From Streptomyces sp. NBC_00286 (GTDB taxonomy: Bacteria; Actinomycetota; Actinomycetes; Streptomycetales; Streptomycetaceae): DNA of 64,000 bases. The DNA lies in assembly GCF_036173125.1 (NCBI RefSeq), contig NZ_CP108054.1:3844001-3908000 (forward strand), read 5' to 3'. A program made the position numbers and the translations under genes. This document shows, in pieces, positions 25,962-34,755 of the stretch; within the stretch, counting starts at the first letter, position 1; every line of letters begins with the position of its first letter. The notes under the pieces are model-generated. The model was given only the letters and a program-made list of their open reading frames with translations, ran no database searches and was not told the origin of the DNA.

Positions 25962-26624
25962 CTACGCCGGGCGGTGGCGGAAGAGGGCGCGCTGGAGGGC
26001 GGAGAGGGCGAGGTCCAGGGCTACGGCGACCACGGCGACCAGCACCGCGCCGCCCAGCACCTGTACGAGGTCGCGCTGGGCCAGGCCGTCGAACACGTAC
26101 CGGCCCAGGCCGCCGAAAGACACGTACGCGGCGATGGTGGCCGTCGCCACCACCTGGATCAGGGCGAGGCGCAGGCCCGTCATGATCAGGGGGAGCGCCA
26201 GGGGCAGCTCGACCTGGAAGAGGACCTGGTGCCAGCGCATGCCCTGGCCGCGCGCGGCGTCCTTCACGTCCGGGTCGACGGCGGTCATGCCCGCGTAGGT
26301 GTTCGTGACGATCGCCGGGACGGCGAGGGCGACCAGTGCGACGTACACCGGCCACATCGACAGTCCGCTGGCGAGGAAGACCAGCACGACCAGGCCGACG
26401 GTCGGGAGCGCGCGGCCGAAGGACGAGAGGTTGATCGCGACGAACGCGCCGCGGCCGGTGTGCCCGATGAGCAGGCCGAGCGGGAGGGCGATCGCGGCGG
26501 CCACGAGGGTGGCGAGGAGGGAGTACTGGAGGTGTTCGGCGAGGCGGTGGCCGATGCCGTCGGAGCCGGACCACTGCTCGCCGCTGACCAGCCAGTCGCC
26601 GAGGTTCTTGAAGAGTTCGTACAT
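25962..26624 (-). CDS. Quaternary-amine ABC transporter permease (second)
   Basis: Membrane protein of 220 residues of the ProW/OpuB type with five to six helices. The EAA-like loop for ATPase contact is seen in MTAVDPDVKDAARGQGMRWH and the following VLFQVELPLALPLIMTGLR. It starts at ATG, four bases after the stop of the other permease gene, and is 30% or so similar to it by eye (both have LPLALP.IM.G.R). Part of the four-gene importer operon 28,319-24,844. GGGC-type weak ribosome site; coupling to the upstream gene is likely. Confidence 0.88.
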   Translation of the reverse strand: MYELFKNLGDWLVSGEQWSGSDGIGHRLAEHLQYSLLATLVAAAIALPLGLLIGHTGRGAFVAINLSSFGRALPTVGLVVLVFLASGLSMWPVYVALVALAVPAIVTNTYAGMTAVDPDVKDAARGQGMRWHQVLFQVELPLALPLIMTGLRLALIQVVATATIAAYVSFGGLGRYVFDGLAQRDLVQVLGGAVLVAVVAVALDLALSALQRALFRHRPA

Positions 26625-26628
26625 GGGC

Positions 26629-27279
26629 TCAGGCCGCCCTTTGCTTCCGGTGGGTCCATGGCGTGAGTACGTACTGGAGGGCGACCAGGAGCGCGTCCGC
26701 GACCAGTGCCAGCAGCAGGGTGAGGGCGACGCCGACGATCACCGGTGTGGGGTAGTTGCGCTGGAAGCCGTCGGTGAAGAGCTGGCCGAGGCCGCCGTCG
26801 CCGATGTAGGTCGCCACGGAGACGAGCGAGATCGACATGACCGTCGCGATGCGGACGCCCGCCATGATCACGGGGAGCGCGAGGGGGAGTTCGACGGTGA
26901 GGAGGGTGCGGAAGGGGCGGGTGCCCATGGCCTTCGCGGCCTCTTTGGTCTTCGCCGGTACCGAGTCCAGGCCCTCGACGGTGTTCCTGAGTAGGACAAC
27001 GAGGGTGTAGATCGTCAGGCCGATGACCGTGGTGGTGCGGGTGAGTCCGCTCACCGGCAGCAGGAGGACGAAGATCGCGATCGACGGGATCGTGAACAGG
27101 ACGTTGGAGAGGCCGAGGAGGAGGCCGCGCAGGGGGCGGATCCGGTGGGCGACCACGGCCAGCGGGAAGGAGATCAGCAGACCGAAGAAGACGGCGGAGA
27201 GGGCGGCCTGGAGGTGGGAGAGGGTGAGGGTGGTGAGGTCGTCGGTGTGGTCGCCTATCCACGACCAGTCGATGCTCAT
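26629..27279 (-). CDS. Quaternary-amine ABC transporter permease (first)
   Basis: Membrane protein of 216 residues, ProW/OpuB type. Helices begin at LSHLQAALSAVFFGLLISFP; the ATPase-contact loop is SVPAKTKEAAKAMGTRPFRT, then LLTVELPLALPVIMAGVRIA. The ATG overlaps the stop of the ATPase gene (ATGA), so the two are co-translated. Together with the second permease it forms the heterodimeric channel of a betaine/choline-type importer. The frame is open far upstream, but that portion is antisense to the ATPase C-terminus and not protein-like. Confidence 0.88.
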   Translation of the reverse strand: MSIDWSWIGDHTDDLTTLTLSHLQAALSAVFFGLLISFPLAVVAHRIRPLRGLLLGLSNVLFTIPSIAIFVLLLPVSGLTRTTTVIGLTIYTLVVLLRNTVEGLDSVPAKTKEAAKAMGTRPFRTLLTVELPLALPVIMAGVRIATVMSISLVSVATYIGDGGLGQLFTDGFQRNYPTPVIVGVALTLLLALVADALLVALQYVLTPWTHRKQRAA

Positions 27280-28319
27280 ACGGCGGCGCCCGCTGTGCTG
27301 TGCGCGCTGTGCGCCTCGCCCGCGTGCTCGTGGATCTCGGCGCGGGAGGTGACGCCGGTGAGGACGCCGTCCGCGTCGACACGTGCCACCAGGGCGGTCG
27401 GGGAGGCGATGGACTCGTTGAGCGCGGCGAGCAGGGAGTCGGTGTCCCGCAGGGGTCGTACGGGGATCTCCGCGTCCTCGCTGCGCCAGGCCTGGGGCTT
27501 GCGTGCCTCGTCCAGGACGAGCTCCCAGGTGCCGCCCTCGGGCGCCGGCGCCTGCGGTACGTCCGCGAGCGTCGTCAGCGACAGGAGCTTGAGCCCCCGC
27601 TCGGCGCCCAGGAAGTCCGCGACGAAGTCGTCCGCCGGGCGGGCCAGCAGCTCCGCGGGGGCCGCGCACTGGACGAGGTGGCCGCCGGTGCGGAAGATCG
27701 CGATGCGGTCGCCGAGCCGTACCGCCTCGTCGACGTCGTGCGTGACGAAGACGATCGTCTTGCTCAACTCCTTCTGGAGCCGGATCAGTTCGTCCTGGAG
27801 CTGGCTGCGGACGACGGGGTCGACCGCACCGAACGGTTCGTCCATGAGGAGTACGGGCGGGTCGGCGGCGAGTGCTCGGGCGACGCCGACGCGCTGCTGC
27901 TGGCCGCCGGAGAGCTGGTGCGGGTAGCGCTTCCCGGCCTCGGCCGTCAGGCCGACCGTCTCCAGGAGCTCCGCCGCCCGCGCCCGCGCCTTTCTACGGC
28001 CCCAGCCGAGGAGCAGCGGCACGGTCGCGATGTTGTCGAGCACCGTGCGGTGCGGGAACAGGCCCGACTGCTGGATGACGTAACCGATGGAGCGGCGCAG
28101 CTGAGCGGCGTCCTGTTCCAGCACGTCACGGCCGCCGACGCGGATGGTGCCGGAGGTCGGGTCGACCATCCGGTTGACCATGCGCAGCGTCGTCGTCTTA
28201 CCGCAGCCGGAAGATCCCACGAGGACGGTCACGCCGCCCTCGGGCATCTCCAGGGAGAGGTCGTGCACCGCCGTGGTGCCGTTCGGGAAGCGCTTGTGGA
28301 CCGCATCGAACTGGATCAT
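27276..28319 (-). CDS. Quaternary-amine ABC transporter ATP-binding protein
   Basis: ATPase of 347 residues of the ProV/OpuAA type. Walker A GSSGCGKTT (about 36-44), Q-loop YVIQQSGLFPH, signature LSGGQQQR, Walker B VLLMDEPFGAVD and switch FVTHD are all intact. The C-terminal 110 residues hold a degenerate CBS-like region (PLRDTDSLLAALNESIASPT, LVARVDADGVLTGVTSR), used in the OpuA family to sense ionic strength. First gene of the importer operon. ATG start with GGGAC upstream. It is divergent from the lyase-like gene, sharing a 143-base control region. Confidence 0.92.
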   Translation of the reverse strand: MIQFDAVHKRFPNGTTAVHDLSLEMPEGGVTVLVGSSGCGKTTTLRMVNRMVDPTSGTIRVGGRDVLEQDAAQLRRSIGYVIQQSGLFPHRTVLDNIATVPLLLGWGRRKARARAAELLETVGLTAEAGKRYPHQLSGGQQQRVGVARALAADPPVLLMDEPFGAVDPVVRSQLQDELIRLQKELSKTIVFVTHDVDEAVRLGDRIAIFRTGGHLVQCAAPAELLARPADDFVADFLGAERGLKLLSLTTLADVPQAPAPEGGTWELVLDEARKPQAWRSEDAEIPVRPLRDTDSLLAALNESIASPTALVARVDADGVLTGVTSRAEIHEHAGEAHSAHSTAGAAV

Positions 28320-28462
28320 GTGGTGTCCCTTGCCCGGCATGCATATCGTCATGCAGAGTTCTTGGTGTCTGAATAGGTTGTCAACACTCCGACGTAAAAC
28401 GCCGGTTACAGATGACCGCCAGGCAAGATCGGATGTCTGAGTTTGAGGGGAGTTCATGCGTG

Positions 28463-30244
28463 ATGTCGTCTCGGATCGTGGACATTCCGGGGGCCGCCGA
28501 CTCGGACTCCGGAGCCCTTACGCCCGGCCTGGTCGTCCTCGACGGGTACGGCACCGGCGTCGCCGACATCGTGCGCCTCGCCGACGGAGCCGCCCGGCCC
28601 GTCCCCGGCACCGAGGCGATGAAGCGCGTCGAGGAGTCCTGGGACGCGGCGCGGCGGATCGCCGCGACCGGGCGCGTGTACGGCCGCTCCACCGGCGTCG
28701 GCGCCAACCGGAACGAGGACGTGCCGACCGAGGCGGCCACCGGCCACGGTCTGCGCCTGCTGCGCAGCCACGCCGGGGCGATCGGCGCGGAGCTGCCCGC
28801 CCGGCAGGTGCGCGCGATGCTGGCCGTACGCGCGAACCAGCTGCTCGCGGGCGGCGCGGGCCTACGGCCCACCATCGTCACGGCGCTGTGCGAGGCGCTG
28901 GAGGCCGGGGCGTATCCGGTCGTGAACGAGTTCGGCTCGGTGGGCACCGGGGACATCGCGGCCCTCGCCCAGGTGGGGCTGGCGCTGGCGGGGGAGCATC
29001 CTTGGCGGGAGGCTGAGGTCGGGTGGCGTGGGGCGGGAGCGGGTGGACCGGGGGCAGCCGGGCCCGGAGCGCACGGGCCGGAGGCAAACGGCCAGGGAAC
29101 GCGCGAGCCAGAAACGGACCGGCTGGGAGTGCACGAGCCGGGGGCAGCCGGGCCCGGAGCGCACGGGCCGGAGGCAGACGCGCGGCGAGCGAGCGGGCAG
29201 GGTGCGGACCGGCAAGGAGCGCGCGAGCCAGGACTGGACCCGCAGGGAGCGCGCTCGCCAGCCGCGGGCGCTCCCGAGGCGCAGCCACTCGACAACAACG
29301 ACGCGCTCGCACTCATCAGCAGTAACGCCCTCACCCTCGGTCAGGCCGCGCTCGCCCTGCACGAGTTGCGGGGCCTGATCGGGGCCACGCAGGTCGTGGC
29401 CGCGTTGTCCCTGCTCGCGGTGGACGGCTCGCACGAGGCGTACGCGGCGCCCGTGCACGCCGCGCGCCGGCATCCAGCGACAGCCGAAGTGGCGCGTCGT
29501 ATGCGGGAGTTGATCGGTGCCGCCGACCGGCCGACGCCGCCGCTCGGGCGCCTCCAGGACCCGTACGGATTCCGCTGCCTGCCCCAGATCCACGGCCCCG
29601 CGCTCGACGCCGCCGACGCCCTCGAAGAGGTGCTGACGGTCGAGATCAACGCCGCCGCCGAGAACCCGCTGATCTCCGCCGAGGACATGGCCGCGTACCA
29701 CCACGGCGGCTTCTACCAGGCCGGACTCGCCCTGGCCCTAGACCACTTCAGGCTCTCCCTCACCCAGGTCGCGCGGCTGTCGACCTCCCGCCTCTCGACC
29801 TTGAACGAACCCGCCTACACCCGCCTGCGCCCCTTCCTCGCCGACCACGAGCCCGCGTCCTCCGGCGTGATGATCCTCGAGTACGCCGCCGGGGCCGCCC
29901 TCGGTGATCTGCGCGCCTTCTCCGCGCCCGCCTCGCTCGGCCACGCTGTACTCTCCCGAGGCGTCGAGGAGCAGGCGAGCTTCGCCTCGCTCGCCGCACG
30001 CCAGACGTTGCGCGCCTGCGACGCGTACCGTCTCGTCGTCGGCTGCGAACTCGTCGCCGCCGTACGGGCCTTGCGGCAGCGCGAGCTGCGGCCGGACCCG
30101 GAGCTGCCGGTGGGCCGGGCGCTGGAACTCGCCGAGTCGGTGCTCGACGCGGACCAGACCGACCGGCCGCTCACGGACGATGTGACGGCGGCGGCCGCAC
30201 TGCTCGACCGGTTCACGGACATCTGGAGGGGGAGCACGGCATGA
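28463..30244 (+). CDS. HAL/PAL-fold aromatic amino acid lyase-like protein with atypical MIO site and inserted repeat region
   Basis: Protein of 593 residues in the histidine/phenylalanine ammonia-lyase fold. YGRSTGVGANRNED stands where lyases have YGVNTGFG. QDPYGFRCLPQIHG and NAAAENPLIS also align to family blocks. At the cofactor site the usual GSVGASGD reads GSVGTGD, so the Ala-Ser-Gly triad that cyclises to MIO is replaced (Gly-Thr-Gly, one residue shorter). About 85 residues of Gly/Ala/Pro/Glu-rich repeats are inserted after HPWREAE, encoded by tandem repeats at 29,036-29,270. ATG at 28,463 is a best guess; GTG 28,460 and ATG 28,433 are in frame. The stop overlaps the RpiR-type regulator gene. 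Probably not a true HutH. Confidence 0.72.
   Translation: MSSRIVDIPGAADSDSGALTPGLVVLDGYGTGVADIVRLADGAARPVPGTEAMKRVEESWDAARRIAATGRVYGRSTGVGANRNEDVPTEAATGHGLRLLRSHAGAIGAELPARQVRAMLAVRANQLLAGGAGLRPTIVTALCEALEAGAYPVVNEFGSVGTGDIAALAQVGLALAGEHPWREAEVGWRGAGAGGPGAAGPGAHGPEANGQGTREPETDRLGVHEPGAAGPGAHGPEADARRASGQGADRQGAREPGLDPQGARSPAAGAPEAQPLDNNDALALISSNALTLGQAALALHELRGLIGATQVVAALSLLAVDGSHEAYAAPVHAARRHPATAEVARRMRELIGAADRPTPPLGRLQDPYGFRCLPQIHGPALDAADALEEVLTVEINAAAENPLISAEDMAAYHHGGFYQAGLALALDHFRLSLTQVARLSTSRLSTLNEPAYTRLRPFLADHEPASSGVMILEYAAGAALGDLRAFSAPASLGHAVLSRGVEEQASFASLAARQTLRACDAYRLVVGCELVAAVRALRQRELRPDPELPVGRALELAESVLDADQTDRPLTDDVTAAAALLDRFTDIWRGSTA
29036..29275 (+). repeat. Tandem repeats inside the lyase-like gene
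   Basis: GGGCAGCCGGGCCCGGAGCG, followed by CACGGGCCGGAGGCA, occurs near 29,053 and again near 29,141, within a longer series of degenerate units around GGAGCGCGCGAGCCAG. All keep the reading frame and encode repeats such as PGAAGPGAHGPEA. The insert falls in the region that forms a surface loop in HAL-type lyases. Confidence 0.8.
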
Positions 30245-31149
30245 GCGTGGACAGGGATACGGGCACGACGACTGGCGTGGACGGAGACGCGGGCGTGGAC
30301 AGGGACATGAAGGCGGCGGACAGTCCTGCCGCGCGGCTGCAGGCCCTCTTCGAGGGGCACCGGCTGACGCCGACGCAGCGGCGTATCGCACACTGCATGG
30401 TGCGGCGGGCCGCAGACGTGCCGTTCCTGTCGAGCGTCGAGCTCGCCGAACTCGCCGGTGTCAGCCAGCCCTCCGTCACCCGCTTCGCCGTCGCCCTCGG
30501 TTTCGACGGCTACCCGGCGCTGCGCAAGCACCTGCGGGAGGTCGCGCCCACCGGGCCGGTCACGGACACCGCCTCGTACAACGAGTACCAGCAGGCCGTC
30601 GAGGCCGAGATCGAGAACCTGCGGCATCTGGCCTCCGTACTGGCCGATCCGCGGCCGGTGGAACGGGCGGGGCGGCTGCTCGCGGCGTCGCGTCCGCTGC
30701 CGGTGCTCGGGCTGCGGGCAGCGGCCTCCCAGGCGTACGGCTTCTCGTACTTCGCGGCCAAGGTCCATCCGGACGTACGGCTGCTGAACGAGGGCGGCAC
30801 GATGATCCACGACCGGATCGACTCGGCCGTACGGGCCGGGGCGACGGCTCTGCTGTGTTTCGCGCTGCCACGTCATCCGCGCGAGGTCGTGGACACCCTG
30901 GCGTATGCGAAGGAGGCCGGGCTGACCGTGGTGACCGTCGCGGACTCGGCGTTCGCGCCGGTGGCGAAGGCGTCGGACCTGCTGCTGCCCGCCGCGGTCG
31001 GTACGGGGCTCGCCTTCGACACGGCCTGTGCGCCGATGCTGCTCGGGCGGGTGCTGCTGGAGGCCATGTGCGACGACCTTCCGGACGCGCAGGCGCGGCT
31101 GGAGGAGTTCGACGGACGGGCGGCTGCGCGGGGCTTGTTCGTTGAGTAG
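30241..31149 (+). CDS. RpiR/MurR-family transcriptional regulator
   Basis: Regulator of 302 residues. The N-terminal RpiR helix-turn-helix (LTPTQRRIAHCMVRRAADVP, then ELAELAGVSQPSVTRFAVALG) is followed by a SIS domain (about 130-280) that normally binds phosphorylated sugars. The SIS part here has GLRAAASQAYGFSYFAAKVH and LCFALPRHPREVVDTLAYAK. The ATG overlaps the lyase-like stop (ATGA), so the two are made together, and the lyase-like gene or the divergent ABC importer is the likely target. Disordered first 25 residues include a small repeat (GVDGDAGVDRD). Confidence 0.88.
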   Translation: MSVDRDTGTTTGVDGDAGVDRDMKAADSPAARLQALFEGHRLTPTQRRIAHCMVRRAADVPFLSSVELAELAGVSQPSVTRFAVALGFDGYPALRKHLREVAPTGPVTDTASYNEYQQAVEAEIENLRHLASVLADPRPVERAGRLLAASRPLPVLGLRAAASQAYGFSYFAAKVHPDVRLLNEGGTMIHDRIDSAVRAGATALLCFALPRHPREVVDTLAYAKEAGLTVVTVADSAFAPVAKASDLLLPAAVGTGLAFDTACAPMLLGRVLLEAMCDDLPDAQARLEEFDGRAAARGLFVE

Positions 31150-31187
31150 AGGGCTTGTTCGTTGAGTAGAGGGCTTGTTCGTTGAGT
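31131..31187 (+). repeat. Twenty-base tandem repeat across the RpiR stop codon
   Basis: GGGCTTGTTCGTTGAGTAGA occurs almost three times in a row. The first copy contains the last five codons and the TAG stop of the regulator gene. The later copies are untranslated and keep a stop in each unit. Confidence 0.9.
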
Positions 31188-31274
31188 GGTCGCCTTGTTA
31201 AGACTCGTCTCACGTTCGGTCGCTAACCTGCGCGGCCGAAGAGATTGCGGTCCTTCGGACGAGGAGGCGGGAAG

Positions 31275-31859
31275 GTGACGCGCGGAGGTCAGGGACTGGC
31301 TCGGGTGGCCGTCGTCGTACGGGCCGGGGCTGCGCCGATGTGGTGGCTGGGTGTGCTGGCCGCGGGCATCGGCCTGGCGGTTCCGGGGGTGACCGGGCGT
31401 CGGATCGGGGTGATGGCGGGGGCGGCGTTGTTCCTCATCGTGGCGGCCGTGGTGGCGTTGCTGCGCAGGAAGCGGTACGTGGCTCTTGCGGGCGCCGCTG
31501 CCCGGGCGGGCAAGCACGATGTGCTCCAGGACCGGGCTGTGACCGCGCGCAATTGGCGCCGGGGGCATCGGTGGTGGTTGCTGCTCGCGTTCTTGGCCGC
31601 GCTGGGGAGTGCGTTCGCGGTGCCCGCGGCCGGGGGCATGCTGCTCGCCGGGGCGGGCGTCGGGCTGCGCCTGAAGGCCGCGTGGCTGGGCAGCGTTGAG
31701 CGCGGCCGCGAGGAGTTGCTGTGGGTACGCGTCGACTGGCTCGAGCGTGGGGCGGGTGCCCCGGCGGGTAAGCGCGTGAAGGCTTACCGGGCCACCGGGA
31801 TCGCGGCGGGCGACGCCGCGCCGGGTGGGGCGCGGCGTCGGGGTGGCGTGCTGGTGTAG
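31275..31859 (+). CDS. Small membrane protein, hypothetical
   Basis: Protein of 194 residues with hydrophobic segments near 22-40, 45-64, and 100-130 (WWLLLAFLAALGSAFAVPAA), separated by an Arg-rich loop (ALLRRKRYVALAGAAARAGK), and a basic cytoplasmic tail. I recognise no family. GTG start with GAGGCGGGAAG directly before it; an earlier ATG at 31,245 lacks a site. It lies 126 bases after the RpiR gene, beyond the tandem repeat, so it may have its own promoter (AAGACTCGTCTCACG near 31,199 holds nothing decisive). Confidence 0.7.
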   Translation: MTRGGQGLARVAVVVRAGAAPMWWLGVLAAGIGLAVPGVTGRRIGVMAGAALFLIVAAVVALLRRKRYVALAGAAARAGKHDVLQDRAVTARNWRRGHRWWLLLAFLAALGSAFAVPAAGGMLLAGAGVGLRLKAAWLGSVERGREELLWVRVDWLERGAGAPAGKRVKAYRATGIAAGDAAPGGARRRGGVLV

Positions 31860-32054
31860 GGGGGTTCTTCTCCCACCCACGCACCGCCCGTTTCAACTTG
31901 GTTGTCCTGTGCGGGTTTCCTGTTGGGGGTGCTCGCCATTGGCGGGTGCGGGCCGTGGGACGGGTCTGGCGGCGGCCGTGAGATCGGCTCCCGGTCTACT
32001 TTTCTCCTGCGGCCCCCGGCCTGCCTTTGGCCCGCGGCCCGCGGCCCGCGCCCC

Positions 32055-33440
32055 TCACTGCTCAGTTCGCGCCAGGTACGCCAGAAGGTCCTGGCGGGTT
32101 ACGACTCCGGTCGGCTTTCCCTCGACCAGCACGATCACCGCGTCCGCGTCGCCGAGGATCGCCATCAGGTCCGTGACTGGCTCGCCGGACCCCACCTGGG
32201 GCAGCGGAGGCGACATGTGCTTCTCCAACGGGTCGGTGAGGGAGGCGCGCTGAGTGAACAGCGCGTCCAGGAGCTCCCTTTCGACGATGGAACCGACGAC
32301 TTCCGCAGCCATCACATCGGGGTGGCCCGCGCCGGGCTTCACGACCGGCATCTGGGAAACGCCGTACTCGCGCAGCACCTCGATCGCTTCCCCAACCGTC
32401 TCGTCCGGGTGCATATGGACGAGGTGGGGCATGGCGCCTTCCTTGTGCTTCAGGACTTCCCCGACGCGGGCGGCCGTCCCCGTTTCCTCGAGGAACCCGT
32501 AGGACGCCAGCCACTCGTCGTTGAAGATCTTCGACAGGTACCCGCGCCCACTGTCCGGCAGCAGCACGACCACCACATCGTCCGGCCCCAGCCGCGAGGC
32601 CACCTTCAGGGCCGCCACGACGGCCATCCCGCAGGAACCGCCGACGAGCAGCCCCTCCTCCTTCGCGAGCCGTCGCGTCATCTGGAACGAGTCCTTGTCG
32701 GAGACGGCGACGATCTCGTCCGCGACGGTGCGGTCGTAGGCGGTGGGCCAGAAGTCCTCGCCGACGCCCTCCACGAGGTACGGCCGCCCGGATCCGCCGG
32801 AGTACACGGATCCCTCCGGGTCGGCGCCGATGACCTGGACCCTGCCTTCACTCGCGTCCTTCAGATACCGCCCCGTACCGGAGATGGTGCCGCCCGTCCC
32901 TACCCCGGTGACGAAGTGCGTGATCTTCCCCTCCGTCTGCTCCCACAGCTCGGGGCCGGTGGAGTGGTAGTGCGAGAGGGGGTTGTTCGGGTTGGAGTAC
33001 TGGTCGGGCTTCCAGGCTCCGGGGGTCTCCCGGACCAGCCGGTCGGAGACGTTGTAGTACGAGTCGGGGTGCTCGGGGTCCACGGCGGTCGGGCATACGA
33101 CGACCTCGGCGCCGTACGCGCGCAGCACATTGATCTTGTCGGTGGACACCTTGTCGGGGCACACGAAGATGCACTTGTACCCCTTCTGCTGCGCCACGAT
33201 GGCGAGGCCGACGCCCGTGTTGCCACTGGTCGGTTCGACGATCGTGCCCCCGGGCTTGAGGGCTCCGCTCTCCTCCGCGGCCTCGATCATGCGCAGGGCG
33301 ATGCGGTCCTTCACGGAGCCGCCGGGGTTGAAGTACTCGACCTTCGCGAGGACGGTCGCCTGGATGCCGGCGGTCACGCTGTTGAGCCTCACCAGCGGGG
33401 TGTTGCCGACGAGACTGATCATCGAGTCGTGGAATTGCAC
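32055..33440 (-). CDS. Cystathionine beta-synthase with C-terminal CBS domains
   Basis: PLP enzyme of 461 residues joining serine and homocysteine to cystathionine in reverse trans-sulfuration. The PLP lysine is Lys44 in NPGGSVKDR, the phosphate cradle is EPTSGNTGVG (68-77) and GVGTGGTISGTGRYLK. A tandem CBS-domain regulatory region fills about 335-460 (TVGEAIEVLREYGVSQMPVV and PVTDLMAILGDADAVIVLVE). Length and order match the actinobacterial enzyme. GTG start with CCGGAGA upstream. It is monocistronic and divergent from the SGNH esterase gene. Confidence 0.93.
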   Translation of the reverse strand: MQFHDSMISLVGNTPLVRLNSVTAGIQATVLAKVEYFNPGGSVKDRIALRMIEAAEESGALKPGGTIVEPTSGNTGVGLAIVAQQKGYKCIFVCPDKVSTDKINVLRAYGAEVVVCPTAVDPEHPDSYYNVSDRLVRETPGAWKPDQYSNPNNPLSHYHSTGPELWEQTEGKITHFVTGVGTGGTISGTGRYLKDASEGRVQVIGADPEGSVYSGGSGRPYLVEGVGEDFWPTAYDRTVADEIVAVSDKDSFQMTRRLAKEEGLLVGGSCGMAVVAALKVASRLGPDDVVVVLLPDSGRGYLSKIFNDEWLASYGFLEETGTAARVGEVLKHKEGAMPHLVHMHPDETVGEAIEVLREYGVSQMPVVKPGAGHPDVMAAEVVGSIVERELLDALFTQRASLTDPLEKHMSPPLPQVGSGEPVTDLMAILGDADAVIVLVEGKPTGVVTRQDLLAYLARTEQ

Positions 33441-33587
33441 CGTTGTCTCCGGAGCTGAAAAGGGGTGGTCGGGGTAGTTGCCGTCAGCCTAAGCCCCCTA
33501 CCGGGCGTTCACGCTGTGTTGAGATTGGCCGACAGCCTCCACGGGGCAAGCAGAGGATGTACGGGTTTGAGGAGGTGGCGGCTTCGC

Positions 33588-34607
33588 ATGTCGAGCTTGT
33601 CGAGGGCGAGGGTGGCACGGCGGATCGCGGCGGGCGCGGCGTTCGGCGGCGGTGGGATCGGGCTGCTGGGTGCGGCGACGATCGGTCTGGTGCTGGCCGA
33701 GGTGCAGTTGGCGAAGCGGCAGGTGGGAAACGGTCACAGTCCGCATCCGCCCAGCGCGGACGGGCTGTACGGGCGTGCGTACGCGGCTGCCGGTGCCCCT
33801 TTGCGGCTGACCATGCTCGGGGATTCCACGGCGGCGGGGCAGGGTGTGCACCGGGCCCGTCAGACGCCGGGGGCGCTGTTGGCGTCGGGGCTCGCGGCGG
33901 TGGCCGAGCGGCCTGTGGAGTTGCGGAACGTGGCGTTGCCCGGCGCTCAGTCGGACGACCTGGACCGCCAGGTCGTCCTGGCTCTCGGGGACCCGGATCG
34001 GGTCCCCGACGTATGCGTGATCATGGTCGGCGCGAACGATGTCACGCACCGTATGCCCGCGACGCAGTCGGTTCGACATCTGTCCGCGGCGGTGCGTGCG
34101 CTGCGTACGGCCGGTGCCGAGGTCGTGGTCGGGACCTGTCCCGACCTCGGCACCATCGAACCCGTGCAGCAGCCGCTGCGGTGGCTGGCCCGGCGGGCCT
34201 CTCGGCAGCTGGCTGCGGCGCAGACGATCGGCACCGTCGAGCAGGGTGGGCGGACGGTGTCTCTGGGGGACCTGCTGGGTCCGGAGTTCGCGGCCAATCC
34301 GCGGGAGTTGTTCGGTCCTGACAACTACCACCCCTCGGCGGAGGGTTACGCGACGGCCGCGATGGCTGTGCTGCCGACGGTGTGCGCTGCGCTGGGCTTG
34401 TGGCCGGCGGAGGAGGAGCGGCCGGATGCGTCCCGGCGCGAGGGCTTCCTGCCGGTTGCCCGGGCCGCGGCGGAGGCTGCCTCCGAGGCCGGCACGGAGG
34501 TTGCGGCGGCGGTGCCGACGGGGCCGCGTGGGCCTTGGGCCCTGCTGAAGCGCCGGCGGCGCCGCCGGGTACCGGCTACGGACCCGGCGCCTGCCTCCGG
34601 CGGTTGA
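33588..34607 (+). CDS. SGNH/GDSL-family hydrolase, membrane-anchored or secreted
   Basis: Esterase-like protein of 339 residues. A hydrophobic N-terminal segment (GAAFGGGGIGLLGAATIGLV) exports or anchors it. The block I nucleophile lies in LTMLGDSTAAGQGV, block III in VIMVGANDVT, and block V in LFGPDNYHPSAEGY with the Asp-x-x-His pair. The C-terminal 70 residues are basic and Ala/Pro-rich. Substrate unknown, but actinobacterial members deacylate lipids or sugars. The ATG follows GAGGAGGTGG at a rather long distance. Divergent from the cystathionine beta-synthase gene. Confidence 0.85.
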   Translation: MSSLSRARVARRIAAGAAFGGGGIGLLGAATIGLVLAEVQLAKRQVGNGHSPHPPSADGLYGRAYAAAGAPLRLTMLGDSTAAGQGVHRARQTPGALLASGLAAVAERPVELRNVALPGAQSDDLDRQVVLALGDPDRVPDVCVIMVGANDVTHRMPATQSVRHLSAAVRALRTAGAEVVVGTCPDLGTIEPVQQPLRWLARRASRQLAAAQTIGTVEQGGRTVSLGDLLGPEFAANPRELFGPDNYHPSAEGYATAAMAVLPTVCAALGLWPAEEERPDASRREGFLPVARAAAEAASEAGTEVAAAVPTGPRGPWALLKRRRRRRVPATDPAPASGG

Positions 34608-34703
34608 GCAACACCGGGCGGAGCGCCAAGCGAGCGCTTAGTGAAAAGCGGTCGGGGTCACACGGCTACACGCGTGACCTTGACGGTACGTGCGGGTAAC
34701 TTC

Positions 34704-34721
34704 CTTGACAGGCCTGTCAAG
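34704..34721. promoter_or_regulatory. Perfect 18-base palindrome upstream of the thiolase gene
   Basis: CTTGACAGGCCTGTCAAG reads the same on both strands and contains TTGACA, so a bound protein would cover a possible -35 box. It lies 35 bases before the thiolase start. It looks like a TetR-type operator. Confidence 0.6.
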
Positions 34722-34755
34722 TCAGACTCGTAAGCCATACGCCAATGGAGCCGTA

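Noticed and set aside
28456..29016. ATG at 28,456 with a good GGGGAG site in a different frame from the lyase-like gene
   Set aside because: The resulting chain is an Arg/Gly-rich shadow. The well-placed site may still matter as a decoy or for the true start a few bases on.
28463..30244. Histidine ammonia-lyase (HutH) completing the hut pathway
   Set aside because: The Ala-Ser-Gly cofactor triad is missing and the gene is over 10 kb from the hut operon, paired with an RpiR regulator.
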